Below, piece after piece: positions 1 through 10,072 of a DNA stretch of 64,000 bases (the first letter of the stretch is position 1; each line of letters begins with the position of its first letter). The stretch is from Mixophyes australis. Lineage: Eukaryota > Chordata > Amphibia > Anura > Limnodynastidae. The translations under genes were made by a program, and so were the position numbers. The stretch covers positions 274,044,960 through 274,108,959 of the forward strand of contig JAVHZZ010000002.1 of assembly GCA_036250195.1 (NCBI GenBank), read 5' to 3'. The notes beneath the pieces were generated by a model. It was not told where the DNA came from, ran no database searches, and worked only from the letters and a program-made list of their open reading frames with translations.

Positions 1-173
1 ATTTCTGTGTTAGGAGGTGTGTGGGCATAGCCTGTGAAACCGTCCACAAATAGGCTCTGCTTGAAAGGAGAACAGTTAAAGAGGCCGGTAAAATCTCTAG
101 TAGGCTCTGTCTGAAAAGAGAACAGTTAAAGAGGCCCTGTTTGCGTAGCGTTGAGAAATAGTTTTTTTTCACA
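1..173 (+). other. ERV leader with a direct repeat
   Basis: This stretch lies between the expected 5' LTR/primer site (off the window) and the gag ATG. It holds an imperfect repeat of about 35 bp: taggctctg...gagaacagttaaagaggcc occurs at about 51-84 and again at about 101-134. A leader or packaging role is inferred only from position. Confidence 0.4.
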
Positions 174-575
174 ATGGGTGCGAAGCAAATGCTAGAGATG
201 ATTGATGTTGTATTGCCTAAGGAAGGTCCGATTGGTTCTGCGAGGTTCCGTATGTTTGAAAAGTATGGTGCATACGCAATGGTGAATTGCGACAAATGAG
301 TCAAGATGACCCGGGAGTGTGTGAAACCTTTCCCAAACATAGGTAATTTCGAGTCAGAGGTGTTAAATAATGTTAGAGATAAAGTGCGGTTGATTAAATC
401 AACAAAAACGAGAATTGAACATGATGACTGTTTGAAATTGTGGCAACAAGAAGGGTACACGTGGCAAGGCAGCGCATGCACAGCAAAAGTAGGCATGGCA
501 AAAAGTGCATGCATAGCGGAAGTAAGCGTTGCCAAGGGAAGAGAAGCGAGTGCAAAGCAGGAAGGTATAAAGCAC
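174..575 (+). pseudogene. ERV gag N-terminal remnant
   Basis: The frame opens with ATG-GGT (Met-Gly) at 174, the start expected of a myristoylated retroviral matrix protein. It reads about 41 codons to an in-frame TGA at 297-299, then continues in the same frame to the stop near 575. The last third (from about 465) turns into a repetitive run of Ala/Lys/Ser codons around gcatgca motifs, so real gag similarity probably ends near 460. Capsid and nucleocapsid parts are not recognisable. The assignment rests on the Met-Gly start, the leader upstream and the later pol/env traces; no database comparison was possible. Confidence 0.45.
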
Positions 576-2110
576 TGAATACAAAAAAAAAACTTTTAAA
601 AATAGCAAATGTAACTATCTGTGTAACTATTCAGGTTTAAAAGCTGAGTAACTTAAATGTATATTTTTTATTTTTTGTGTATGGTGGGTGTGATTGTATT
701 TAGGAAAATAACCCTGCAATAGAGAAAAAAAAAAGACCAGCTTTTTCAAACAGTCTGATGAAAAAAATTTTTTTATTCCATGCATAAAGTACAGCCAGGG
801 AAAAGAAGTGTAGCAAAAGAAATTTGTTGTGTCTATGCAAATGGCTTAGATTCAAGAATCCTAGAAAAAAAAAATCAGGTTTCACATGTAGGTGAAAGAT
901 ATCCAGTGTCTCCAGACAAATGGTCTTAGTTAATTGACCCTGACTGTAATGAGGCTATATAGCCTTAGAACAATACACAATAGACTGGAGATTGCGTTGC
1001 TAAGGAGTTTTTCTGTCACTGGTCGATGATAAGGATTGAAAGCAAAAATAAATATCATGTTTGTTTGTTTTTTTATTTGAAACTGACTTTATTTTGTTTC
1101 TCTTTTTGTAGGTAAGGACAAAGAAAGAAGTATATATACCTATTTATTATGGGGATTACGGAAGAAGTACAAAACTTTCCCTTGAAAGAAAAATTAACAA
1201 TAATTTATTTGGTTGAGATTCATTATTTAAAATGAAGTGTGCACATACTTCGCTCTAATGTGGTTTTATGTATTTCAGGAGGACACACACGAGAGATATA
1301 AAGTATGTGTCACAATAGGTAAACTTTGCACTTCTCCATTATAGTCATGAGATACTGAGTTCCATATGAGCTAACGATGGATGACACTGGACTGCTTGGT
1401 TGACGTAAGACCCCCTAGTTAAGTATGGGGAGGAGTCATAGTTTAGCGAATAGCTAAGGGGATTCGTGGAATAAAATAGAGCCATTTTACCATAGTGTCA
1501 AATCCAGCTGTCATGTTTACTGTAAAAATCTCCTTTTCTGCATTTCTGTTTGTTTTCAAATCCTTGTATTAAAATCTTTGTATTCTTATTATTCATTGCT
1601 TTCTTATTTATCATTCTTTACATCTATGCTAGTATCTCTCTCTCTTCTCTTGTATAGAGGTACAAAAAGATGTAGACATGGTCTCATTCATGGGGCTAAG
1701 ACATTTGTGACATAAGACGGACTCAGGGATATACACACTAGATTGACATAAGTCACAGAAACAGTTAGGGGTTTGGTGTTATGTGTATAGAAAATGTTGG
1801 TTTTTAAGCAGAAAGTTTTTGTTGTGGAAATATGATTCACATTTTATAGATTGCATATCTGCTTTGTTTTTGCTTTTTTTTGTTTTGTGCCTCCTGTACA
1901 AAAATGTGCCTTTAAATGTATGCACAAAGGGTGGAAACAAGAGATTGCTGGAGGTTAGACATACAGATATGCATCTCTGTGTAGAACATTGGAGTAGGAT
2001 TTTTGCCACAAGATACGATATAATGTGAAACCCTAGAAAATGGAAAATTTTCATGTTTTATATATTTTCACTGTTAGACAGACATGTACTGGATATTGTT
2101 ATATTTTGAA
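576..2110. other. Unassigned AT-rich stretch inside the ERV
   Basis: There is no convincing coding segment, transposon terminus or RNA gene here. By position it should correspond to the rest of gag, protease and most of RT, but it is too decayed or replaced to read. Short frames on both strands lack recognisable domains. Confidence 0.4.
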
Positions 2111-2139
2111 GAAAGTGTTATAGAGATAGACCCCTTTGC

Positions 2140-2300
2140 CCTTCTCACTTAGTCAAGTAGCTGAACATGGGGTACTGAAAATGGTATATGACTTGTCAGA
2201 GGGAAAATCAATTGATATACATTGGTCTTCACATTTTTCTAGTCTAGGGGGCGACGTTGAGGTGACTGAGAAATCCTTTATAGCAATACCAGCACTTGAG
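2140..2300 (+). pseudogene. ERV RNase H-like trace
   Basis: One plus frame reads LSEGKSIDIHWSSH, resembling the retroviral RNase H segment around the second catalytic acid (usual form roughly L..GK.V.IYTDSRYAF). The catalytic Asp is not conserved. The position just upstream of the integrase trace is right for RNase H. It is a weak, short match. Confidence 0.3.
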
Positions 2301-2501
2301 TAGGACACTACATAGAGGACTTGATACAGTGACACAGTTACCAACTGAAGTAGCTGCTAGTAAAGTCCACACTTACACACACGAGTATACATGGCTGTCA
2401 CACCAGGGCGAACATAGCTGCCAAATAGACAGCAGGATTTTATGTGACAGCTGACAAATGTATGTTTTGTTTTGCTTTTCGTTGTATTGTTTTATAATGT
2501 G

Positions 2502-2502
<1 letters not shown>

Positions 2503-2543
<41 letters not shown>
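2503..2543. repeat. (AC)n microsatellite
   Basis: An uninterrupted run of AC dinucleotides, about 20 units, lies between the RNase H and integrase traces of the ERV. Confidence 0.95.
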
Positions 2544-2545
<2 letters not shown>

Positions 2546-2639
2546 CACGCATACACATATTAGTTAATATATGAAGATTTGTGTTGCCTGAAGAATAAAC
2601 TGTCTGGAAGGTGAAGAGATGTGGTTAGGAGTCTGGCGG

Positions 2640-2800
2640 ACCCTGGAGAGATGGACAAGGTAAACCAGTAGCTCCCAGAGTGTATCTTCCAGACCTAGCG
2701 GAGGCAGCACATGGTCTGGCTCAGCTGGGTACAGAAGGTATGGGCAAGCTGGTAAAAGTATATTGGGGTGCACCAGACATTTCTTCTCAAGCTAATAGGA
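2640..2800 (+). pseudogene. ERV integrase N-terminal (HHCC) trace
   Basis: One plus frame reads AEAAHGLAQLGTEGMGKLV followed by VYWGAP. This matches the H-x3-H part of the retroviral integrase zinc-binding domain and the aromatic/Trp-Pro segment that follows it. A stop follows within about 20 codons and the Cys-Cys half is not clear. The distance to the RNase H trace is as expected for pol. Confidence 0.45.
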
Positions 2801-3041
2801 CGGCAACATCCTATCTTGATTAAGAGAATGTGAGGAAGATGATACAAATAGAGCCATCCCATATCCCTCCTGTTGATGTTTTTTTCTCCAGGTAAAACAA
2901 ATCCTTGTCATCCAATTACCACCTTGCAGGATTCTCAAGTATACGCTGGTGTACCGATGAAATATATCTGGGTAAAGGTTTACTGGAATGTCTTTAATGT
3001 AATACTGTGTCATACTCAAAGCTTTTGTTATTCAATGTGAT

Positions 3042-3255
3042 CAGGCTCGGTGCTCCCATTAGGCAAGGTTAGGCACTTGCCTAGGGCGCCGGGCTCTGGA
3101 GGGTGCCTGGAGGGCAGAGAGGCGGCGGTGGTGAGGTAAGGAAAGACGGGGTGAGGGGGGAGGAGGGAGGAGGGCACCGATTGTTGCGGGAGGGGAGGGG
3201 GGGCGCCGATTTTGTAAAAATGCCTAGAGCGCCATGGAGGCTAGCACCGGCCCTG
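3042..3255. mobile_element. hAT-type MITE with 8-bp TSD
   Basis: The 214-bp element starts CAGGCTCGGTGCT and ends AGCACCGGCCCTG; the reverse complement of the end is CAGGGCCGGTGCT, giving a 13-bp terminal inverted repeat with two mismatches. It is flanked by AATGTGAT at 3034-3041 and 3256-3263, an 8-bp duplication typical of hAT. The inside is GC- and purine-rich with no coding capacity. It is inserted in the ERV between integrase traces. Confidence 0.85.
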
Positions 3256-3263
3256 AATGTGAT

Positions 3264-3639
3264 AGCCCTTGAGTTATAATAGGTGATAGGGGTATTCGTG
3301 TTATTGATAATAAATGTATAATGTATGAGTAGTGGTAACAAATTACATACTTTTGAGTAGCCACAAACCAGTGTGAACATAAAGTAACGCTACTAGTTAG
3401 AACGAATTGAATAGAATGAGGGTTGAAACTTGATTGAAGGGGCTGATAGCTTTGGCCACTAATCCTTTCCCGCTATCAAGATCACTCCTGGGCTGCCTCA
3501 TAACCTGTTGACTTTTAAAATGTTTTTGACTTCTCCTGTGATGAGTTTATAACTGAGAGACTAGTTTAGACCTCGAGAGGAAAGGTAAACAATGAGACAG
3601 CAACCGAGAACGTACAAAACAATGTCTCCTAAAAAGTTA
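3264..3639. other. Unassigned ERV pol segment
   Basis: Lying between the MITE and the integrase C-terminal trace, this should be the integrase catalytic core. I could not recognise the DDE motifs in any frame. Confidence 0.3.
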
Positions 3640-3835
3640 CACTAACTGTCAGGATGTTGGACCGGGAGAGTAAGTTGTGGAACAGTAATTTCCTAGGCTC
3701 AGGTTATTTGACAGACAGGTACCAGGTGTAGGCTACCAGAATCACGACTTCAAGGGTAGCAGAGACACACTGGTGCCCATTTCATCCACTGCAGAGGAGT
3801 CAACACCAAGAGAAGGGTCCAAGTGCACTCATGAA
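3640..3835 (+). pseudogene. ERV integrase C-terminal trace
   Basis: Plus frames (with a shift) read a YQV-like start, then TRITTSRVAETHW and a FIHCRGV-like end. This resembles the C-terminal module of gammaretrovirus-type integrases, which ends in a W-[IV]-H-x2-H-[CV]-[RK] pattern just before env. It is broken by stops. Confidence is limited because the similarity is short. Confidence 0.35.
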
Positions 3836-3927
3836 TCTTTTCTGGGAGGCCTCAAATGCAGTTAGTTACACCTGAGCCAAAGGCTAAGACAGTTGTCCAG
3901 CATGAAGTTGTAGTTTTTCCTGTTTTG

Positions 3928-3957
3928 TGTTTCTTTCATCTCTTTCTCTTTTCAGGA
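3928..3957 (+). promoter_or_regulatory. Candidate env splice acceptor
   Basis: A pyrimidine-rich run (tttcatctctttctcttttcag) ends in CAG at about 3954-3956, between the pol end and the env fragment. That is where the acceptor for a spliced env mRNA is expected. No matching donor was identified. Confidence 0.4.
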
Positions 3958-3983
3958 CGGTCAATTCTTTTAATTATTGACAG

Positions 3984-4463
3984 GTGACAGAAGCTGGTTC
4001 TGGTAATGATATTGAGGAATTGGGGATGAAGGAGAAGTTGGTAGCACAATCAATCCAGCCAATTACTCTATTCAATTCAGGGGTAAAGGAGAATTTAGAA
4101 AACTTGGAGCTTGGAGAGAGTGCGAGAGGCTATTGTCTGAGTGGCATTACGTCCGTAAGTACGTAGACCCCATAGTTGAAGAGAGGTACATCCAGCGATG
4201 CCAGTCCAGTAATATTCGAACTTGAGCAGGCTTCCTTGAGAATGATTATCATTCTTGGGTGGGTAAGGTTTTAGACCAAACTAAGTGCTGGATGTGCTCT
4301 CACATGCCTCAGAGATTATATTAAGTAGGACTATTTCTGTTTCCACTAAATATTCCTGAGGTACCCGAATTATGGGTGGGAGGTCACTAGGGGAAAAGTA
4401 TGACACCTAGGTCCCTTAGTCTGGAGTCTCCCAACATTTGGCAAGCCGACCAGTTTCATGTAC
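3984..4463 (+). pseudogene. ERV env surface-subunit fragment
   Basis: The frame around 4140-4320 reads HYVRKYVDPIVEERYIQRC, then, after stops, KCWMCSHMP at about 4283-4309. CWMC is a CXXC-type motif of gamma/epsilon-like retroviral SU, which in active viruses pairs with the transmembrane subunit. The fragment has at least two stops and is cut at 4463 by the gypsy insertion. This is a dead, partial env. Confidence 0.55.
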
Positions 4464-4739
4464 TGTCACTCACCGGACTGTGAGTGCCATTTCTCCTGTG
4501 TTCAGGAACCGTGGCCGTCCGCCATCCTGAGGGTCTGCGCATGTGCAGCCCTTATGAAACCTTCAGTACCTGTTGCTTTAAATTGATTGGATGATCAGGC
4601 AACCCTCCCTATTTAAACCACCTGTGATCATTACCTGGTTGGCTGATCTTGGAGTCTCATTCCCCATGAGCCTCTGTAGGTGTTCCTGTGTTTCCTCGTG
4701 TATTCAGCTCCAGCTGATTCCTGTCTACCACGATTGTGG

Positions 4740-5130
4740 TTTCCAGACCACTTCAACTCTCCTGTGTTCCTCGTGTCAGCTCAGCTGATTCCTATCTGCT
4801 ACTGCTGCCGGATTCCAGTCCGCCTCAACTCTCCTGTGTTCAGCGTGTCTGCTCTCCGCTGCCTCCGTTACTACTGCCGATTTCCAGATCGTCTCAACTC
4901 TCCTGTGTTCATCGTGTCAGCTCTCCACTGATTCCTATCTGCTACTGCTGCCGGATTCCAGACCGTCTCTACTCTCCTGTGTTCAGCGTGTCTCCCCTCC
5001 GCTGTCCTCGCTACTACTGCCGGATTCCAGACTGCCTCTACTCTCCTGTGTTCAGCGTGCCTTCCCTCCACTGTCTCCGCTACTACTGTCGGATACCAGA
5101 CAGCCTCAACTCTCCCGTGTTCATCATGTT
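4740..5130 (+). repeat. Tandem repeats within the LTR
   Basis: Units of roughly 75 bp share aactctcctgtgttcagcgtg and gattccagaccg-type segments. LTR2 has about one unit fewer (10271-10520), which explains much of the length difference between LTRs. The solo LTR has its own diverged and expanded version (14030-14550). Confidence 0.8.
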
Positions 5131-5579
5131 TCCAGTTTCACTTACTACTGCTTCCTGAGTATTGCTCCGTTGATTACCGATTTCCTTCCGTGCGCTGCAC
5201 CCACCTGATTACCGCTTCCATCCTCCAGTGGTCTCTCCTCCTGCCGGCGTTCAGCCGTTCAGGTATCCCTGCACGTCTCCTTGACAGCCTGCTCTCCTGA
5301 ACCGCGGTATGCATACTTTCCATTGACTTTGCTATTGTATTGCATATCCGCCTGGACTGTGTTGTGTTCATTTCCGGAGTCTTCCATCTACTGAAGCTAT
5401 TGTTACTATTGACTTTGTTTCCTATTACCTGGATCTCTATAGTGACTTTGTATACTTCAAGCAGCGCTTGTCAGTTATTATTGTATTGTGGATATCATCG
5501 TGGGATCAAGTTCCGTGTGCCCCGTGTATCCTCTACATTACAATCATCTCCTCGTGCCCCTCCTCACATATATATATAG

Positions 5580-5849
5580 CAGTGGTACAACTTGCTGAAC
5601 GCAGACCACTGACTCCTGTTTCCCATTGGCACCAGTTTCAAGTATCCTCTCACATAAGCAGTGGTACAACTTGCTGTACGCAGACCACTGACTTCCCCGT
5701 TACCTACTTGCACCTGGAATCCATTCCTTCACTATAGACAGTGGTACAACTTGCTATACGCAGACCACTGACTCTCACTACCTCCTCTCTACTCCTGGAC
5801 ATTCCTCCTCACTATAGCAGTGGTACAACTTGCTGTACGCAGACCACTG
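5580..5849 (+). repeat. Four hairpin modules in LTR1
   Basis: Four 32-bp units each read CAGTGGTACAACTTGCT, then [GA or GT or AT]ACGCAG, then ACCACTG. The outer arms CAGTGGT/ACCACTG pair perfectly (7 bp), and most copies can also pair an inner GTAC. Spacing is about 80 bp. The same modules recur in LTR2 (four) and the solo LTR (three). Confidence 0.85.
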
Positions 5850-6073
5850 ACTCTCCTCACGTTTACTTGTCCATCTGGTTCCTCGTGTTCATATATCTAA
5901 GTCATTACCAGTTGCTGCTAGTCATAGACTTTCCTTGAGCATTCTCTCACCATCTGCTGATTCTCCTGTTCCGTTGTCACCCTGCTACCAGAGGACCATA
6001 GTACCAGCTATATTACTCTGGTAAGAACATCATCTGGTGATATCCTGGGCAAAGACTCCTAGTGCCCGTGACA

Positions 6074-6086
6074 GTAAGATCAGGCC
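6074..6086 (+). other. Gypsy leader, primer site not identified
   Basis: Only 13 bp separate the LTR end from the gag ATG. No TGG-starting tRNA primer site is evident immediately after the LTR, so the priming mechanism cannot be stated from the sequence. Confidence 0.4.
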
Positions 6087-7019
6087 ATGACAGACCCAGG
6101 AGCGGAACCTACAGCTAAAGAGATGCTGCAGTATCTGGTTACCCGTATTGAACAACAGGAAGCTCGCCAACAACAATTGCTGCAATGTTGCCAGGCGTTA
6201 GCCTCCCAAAGAACGTCTGCGCAAAATATCACAGCTACTGTTGAAGCTCCTGTGCCTTCCTCTGTTTCCCCAGTGCCATCCCAGGTGTCTACTGCTTCCA
6301 CGCTACACCTGCCTACTCCTTCAAAATATGATGGAGACCCCAAAACATGCAGGGGTTTTCTAAATCAATGCTCAGTTCATTTTGAGCTTCAACCTCACAA
6401 TTTCTCTACTCATCGTTCCAGAGTGGCCTATCTCATTTCCTTGTTTTCCGGACAAGCTCTCGCATGGGCTTCCCCTCTGTGGGAAAGAAATGATCCATTA
6501 TTACAAGATAGTGCCAAATTTATTTCCATGTTTCGAAGTGTATTTGATGAACCTGGTTGTGTTATTTCCGCTGCATCCAGCATCCTCCGTCTACGTCAGG
6601 GTTCTCGTACTGTAGCCCAGTACGTCATTCAATTTCGGATATTAGCCTCTGAACTTCAGTGGAACAATGAAGCTTTAATTGCTGCCTTCTGGCAGGGGCT
6701 TTCTGATAAAATTAAAGATGCACTGACTACTCAAGAATTACCTACTTCTCTAGAAGATTTGATTTCTCTTTGCCATCGTGTAGACATGAGATTTCGTGAA
6801 AGAGAGTCTGAAAAAACAACTTCATATAAAGCACCTCTTCGCTTAAGTCCTCAAGTTCGCCAAGTTTCATCTCCGGTAGTACCTATGGAGATAGGTTGCT
6901 CCAAATTAACTTCAGAGGAGAAGGACCGAAGAGTAAAAAATAGACTTTGTATCTATTGTGCTGATTCTACTCATATGCTCAATTCATGCCCTAAAAAATC
7001 GGGAAATGCCAGGCCCTAA
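6087..7019 (+). CDS. Gypsy Gag polyprotein
   Basis: This 310-residue frame is intact. Residues about 15-30 are Gln-rich (helical, EQQEARQQQLLQ), followed by a Pro/Ser/Thr linker. The central part (about 75-235) has the layout of a Ty3-type capsid. A single zinc knuckle of the form C-x2-C-x4-H-x4-C (CIYCADSTHMLNSC) lies near residue 290. Gag would form the virus-like particle and bind the RNA. The TAA stop is at 7017-7019. The downstream pol frame is -1 relative to gag, and an A6 run at about 6992-6997 is a possible slip site, though it is not a canonical heptamer. This is the only undamaged frame of the element. Confidence 0.9.
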   Translation: MTDPGAEPTAKEMLQYLVTRIEQQEARQQQLLQCCQALASQRTSAQNITATVEAPVPSSVSPVPSQVSTASTLHLPTPSKYDGDPKTCRGFLNQCSVHFELQPHNFSTHRSRVAYLISLFSGQALAWASPLWERNDPLLQDSAKFISMFRSVFDEPGCVISAASSILRLRQGSRTVAQYVIQFRILASELQWNNEALIAAFWQGLSDKIKDALTTQELPTSLEDLISLCHRVDMRFRERESEKTTSYKAPLRLSPQVRQVSSPVVPMEIGCSKLTSEEKDRRVKNRLCIYCADSTHMLNSCPKKSGNARP

Positions 7020-10000
7020 CCAGTTCTGGAGAGGTGAAGTTAGGGTCCCTGGAGTCCTCTCCATGTTCTACGAAATTAAAAGTTTGTGCTTTTGATGTTA
7101 CGGTTTCCTTTGCTACCAAGTCTTTCATGTCCCAAGCACTTATTGACTCTGGAGCTGCAGGAAACTTTATTTCTAAATCCCTCGTGAATTAATGGTCCCT
7201 ACCAGTGATTACTTTGAAAATACCTATTACTGTGACTGCTATCGATGGAGCACGCATTATTAATGGTCTCATCACCCAGAGTACGTCTCCAGTAACACTT
7301 CAAATTGGTGTATTACACCAGGAAGAAATTTCATTTTTAATTCTTCCTGTTACTACCAGTCCGATTGTATTAGGCCTTCCATGGCTTCAACGTCATTCTC
7401 CCCAGATTGACTGGCACACACCTCAAGTTACGTCTTGGGGGTCTGAGTGTCATCATCGTTGCCTCTCTCAAGTCCTTCCTCTCAAGATACAGCAATCCTC
7501 CATTTCACCTTGTTCACCGGGACTTCCTCCTCAGTATGCTTCTTTTGCCGATGTATTTGATAAAACTCAGTCTGAACGTCTTCCTCCTCATCGTTCGTGG
7601 GACTGTCCGATTGATCTTCAACCTGGCAAGACTCCTCCCAGGGGTCATGTGTATCCACTTTTGTTACCTGAAACTCAAGCTACATCTGAGTACATCAAAG
7701 AGAATCTCCAGCGAGGATTTATTCGACCTTCTACCTCTCCCGCTGGAGCAGGGTTTTTCTTCGTAAAAATGAAGGATGGGTCATAACGTCCTTGCATAGA
7801 TTTCCGTGGACTTAACGACATAACTATCAAAAATCGGTATCCCATTCCATTAATTACTGAGTTATTTGATCGTATCAAGGGAGCTCGGATCTTTACCAAG
7901 TTGGATCTTCGTGGTGCCTATAATTTAATTCGAATCAGGTCCGGTGACGAATGGAAGACAGCTTTCAACACCAGAGACGGGCATTATGAATATTTAGTAA
8001 TGCCCTTCGGGTTATGTAACGCCCCCGCTGTTTTCCAGGGTTTCGTTAATGAGATCTTCCGGGACTTGTTATATGTTTGTGTCGTCGTCTATCTGGACGG
8101 CATATTAATCTTTTCTCAGGACCTGCCTTCTCATCATCAACATGTGGCAGAGGTCCTTTCCAGACTCCGGAAAAATTCATTATTCTGCAAGTTAGAAAAA
8201 TGTTCATTCGAGTTGCCCCAGATTCCATTTCTGGGATATATTGTTTCCGGAGTTGGTCTTCAGATGGATCCAGAAAAGGTGAATGCTGTATTACATTGGC
8301 CTCAGCCAACTACTGTTCGTGCAATTCAGCGTTTTTTAGGTTTTGCCAATTACTATAGACGCTTTATTCAAGATTTTTCCTCGATTGCATCTCCTATTGT
8401 GGCCCTAACTCGTAAAGGGGCCAATACTAAACAATGGTCCTCTGAGGCCCTTCAAGCCTTCCAGTTTCTCAGAGTCCTTCTCCTCCGCTCCTGTTCTTCG
8501 ACAGCGCTTCCCTTCTTCCTAGAGGTAGATGCCTCTAATGTTGGTTTAGGAGCCATTCTCTCCCAAAGATCGGAGCAACAAAAATTCCATCCTTGTGCCT
8601 TTTACTGTCGGGGTCTTCTGCCTGCGGAGAAGAATTATATCATTGGTGACAAGGAGTTGCTGGCTATAAAAGTAGCATTAGAGGAATGGAGATATTTGTT
8701 GGAAGGAGCTCGTCATCCTGTGACAATTTTTACTGATCATAAAAATTTGTCATATTTACAGTCTGCTCAATGTTTGAAACCTCGTCAAGCAAGATGGTCT
8801 CTTTTCTTTTCTCGTTTTGAACTAATCATAACCTTCAAACCAGTTGTGAAAAATAAAAAAGCAGACGCCCTATCTCGAGCCTTTGTGACGTCCTCAGACG
8901 TTGAAGATGGTCCTAACCACTCTATATTAGACCCCAAATGTGTTTCTCTGGCTGCTTCTTCCACTAAGGTGCTACCATTTGGGAGAACCCTCGTGCCTTC
9001 TGCTCTTAGGAAGAAAATCCTTTTGTGGTTTCACTCTTCTCGTTTTTCTGGACATTCTGGTGAACGCAAGACTTTTGAAATTCTTTCTCGAAGTTACTGG
9101 TGGCCTTCTATGAGGAGAGATGTCAAAGATTTTGTGGCTGCTTGTGAATTGTGTTCCCAGTTCAAGACTCCCCGCAGAACTCCAGCGGGTTTGCTTCAAC
9201 CACTACCCATTCCTTCCAAGCCGTGGACCCATATTAATATGGACTTTGTTACTGATCTTCCTCCTAGTAAAAACTGCAATACTATTTGGGTAGTGGTGGA
9301 TAGATTTTCGAAGATGGCACATTTCGTTCCTTTGACCGGTTTACCTTCTTCATCTACTCTGGCTGATTATTTCATCAAAGAAATCTTCCGTATTCATGGA
9401 TGTCCTTCCGAGATTGTTTCAGATAGAGGAGTGCAATTCGTTTCCAGATTCTGGCGGGCCCTCTGTAAGACCTTGGGTATCCGATTATCACTCTCATCCT
9501 CCTACCATCCTCAATCAAACGGACAAACCGAAAGGGTCAATCAAGATCTTGAGACTTTTATAAGGATGTTCTCTTCAGCCAACCAAGACAACTGGGTAGA
9601 TTTGCTTCCATGGGCTGAATTCGCTCATAACAACATGTATCATGAATCATCTTCTAAAACTCCATTCTTTGTGGTTTACGGTCACCATCCGTCTTTTCCG
9701 GAATTTCCTGCCCTCCCTCCCACCCAAGTTCCTGCTGTAGAGACTGTTTGTCAGACCTTCAAAAATATTTGGTCTCAGGTCAAAACCTGTTTAAAGAAGA
9801 CATCTGCCAGATATATTGGATGCAAAAAATTTTTGCGAGTAGTGCTTTGTTTCCTCGTTCATTGGAAGGGCTTTGGTCCTGAAGAGCGTTCATGGATTAA
9901 AGCAGAAGATCTCAGCGCTCCAGCTCTTCTTAAGAAGTTTTATTCCAAGTTTCCGGACAAACCCGGTTCCAGGTGTTCTGTGACCACCTTTAAAAGGGGG

Positions 10001-10072
10001 GGTACTGTCACTCACCGGACTGTGAGTGCCATTTCTCCTGTGTTCAGGAACCGTGGCCGTCCGCCATCCTGA
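7020..10072 (+). pseudogene. Gypsy Pol: protease, RT, RNase H, integrase, chromodomain
   Basis: One frame carries protease LIDSGAAGNF (about 7140), RT (from about 7530, with FRGLN, DLRGAYNLIRI and MPFGLCNAPAVFQ), RNase H (FFLEVDASNVGLG), the integrase H-C zinc region (GHSGERKT, CELC), catalytic segments MDFVTDLP, IVSDRGVQF and HPQSNGQTERVN, and a C-terminal chromodomain (FLVHWKGFGPEERSW). Lesions: TAA at about 7189-7191 and at 7784-7786, both single-base changes in an otherwise continuous frame. The RT box reads YLDG instead of YLDD at about 8091-8102. Only about 40-60 residues separate the end of the integrase core from the chromodomain, so the GPY/F-like module appears deleted. The element is non-functional but recent. 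Confidence 0.9.
9990..10003 (+). promoter_or_regulatory. Gypsy polypurine tract
   Basis: The purine run aaaaggggggg lies 2-3 bp before the 3' LTR. It is the expected primer for plus-strand DNA synthesis. Confidence 0.8.

Larger units (their letters stand above)
4464..6073 (+). repeat. Gypsy 5' LTR
   Basis: A TG...CA LTR that is nearly identical to 10006-11571. It contains about five imperfect tandem units of roughly 75 bp (about 4740-5130, core ctctcctgtgttca) and four hairpin modules at 5580-5611, 5659-5690, 5739-5770 and 5818-5849. The start of the LTR (4464 to about 4560) is preserved in all three copies in the window. Confidence 0.95.

Noticed and set aside
5580..5849. CRISPR-like array of palindromic repeats with spacers
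   Set aside because: The same repeats and spacers occur in three LTRs of one retrotransposon family; no cas genes and the context is eukaryotic.
6990..7000. Canonical -1 frameshift site between gag and pol
   Set aside because: The A6 run does not form an X-XXY-YYZ heptamer in the gag frame; kept only as a possible slip site.
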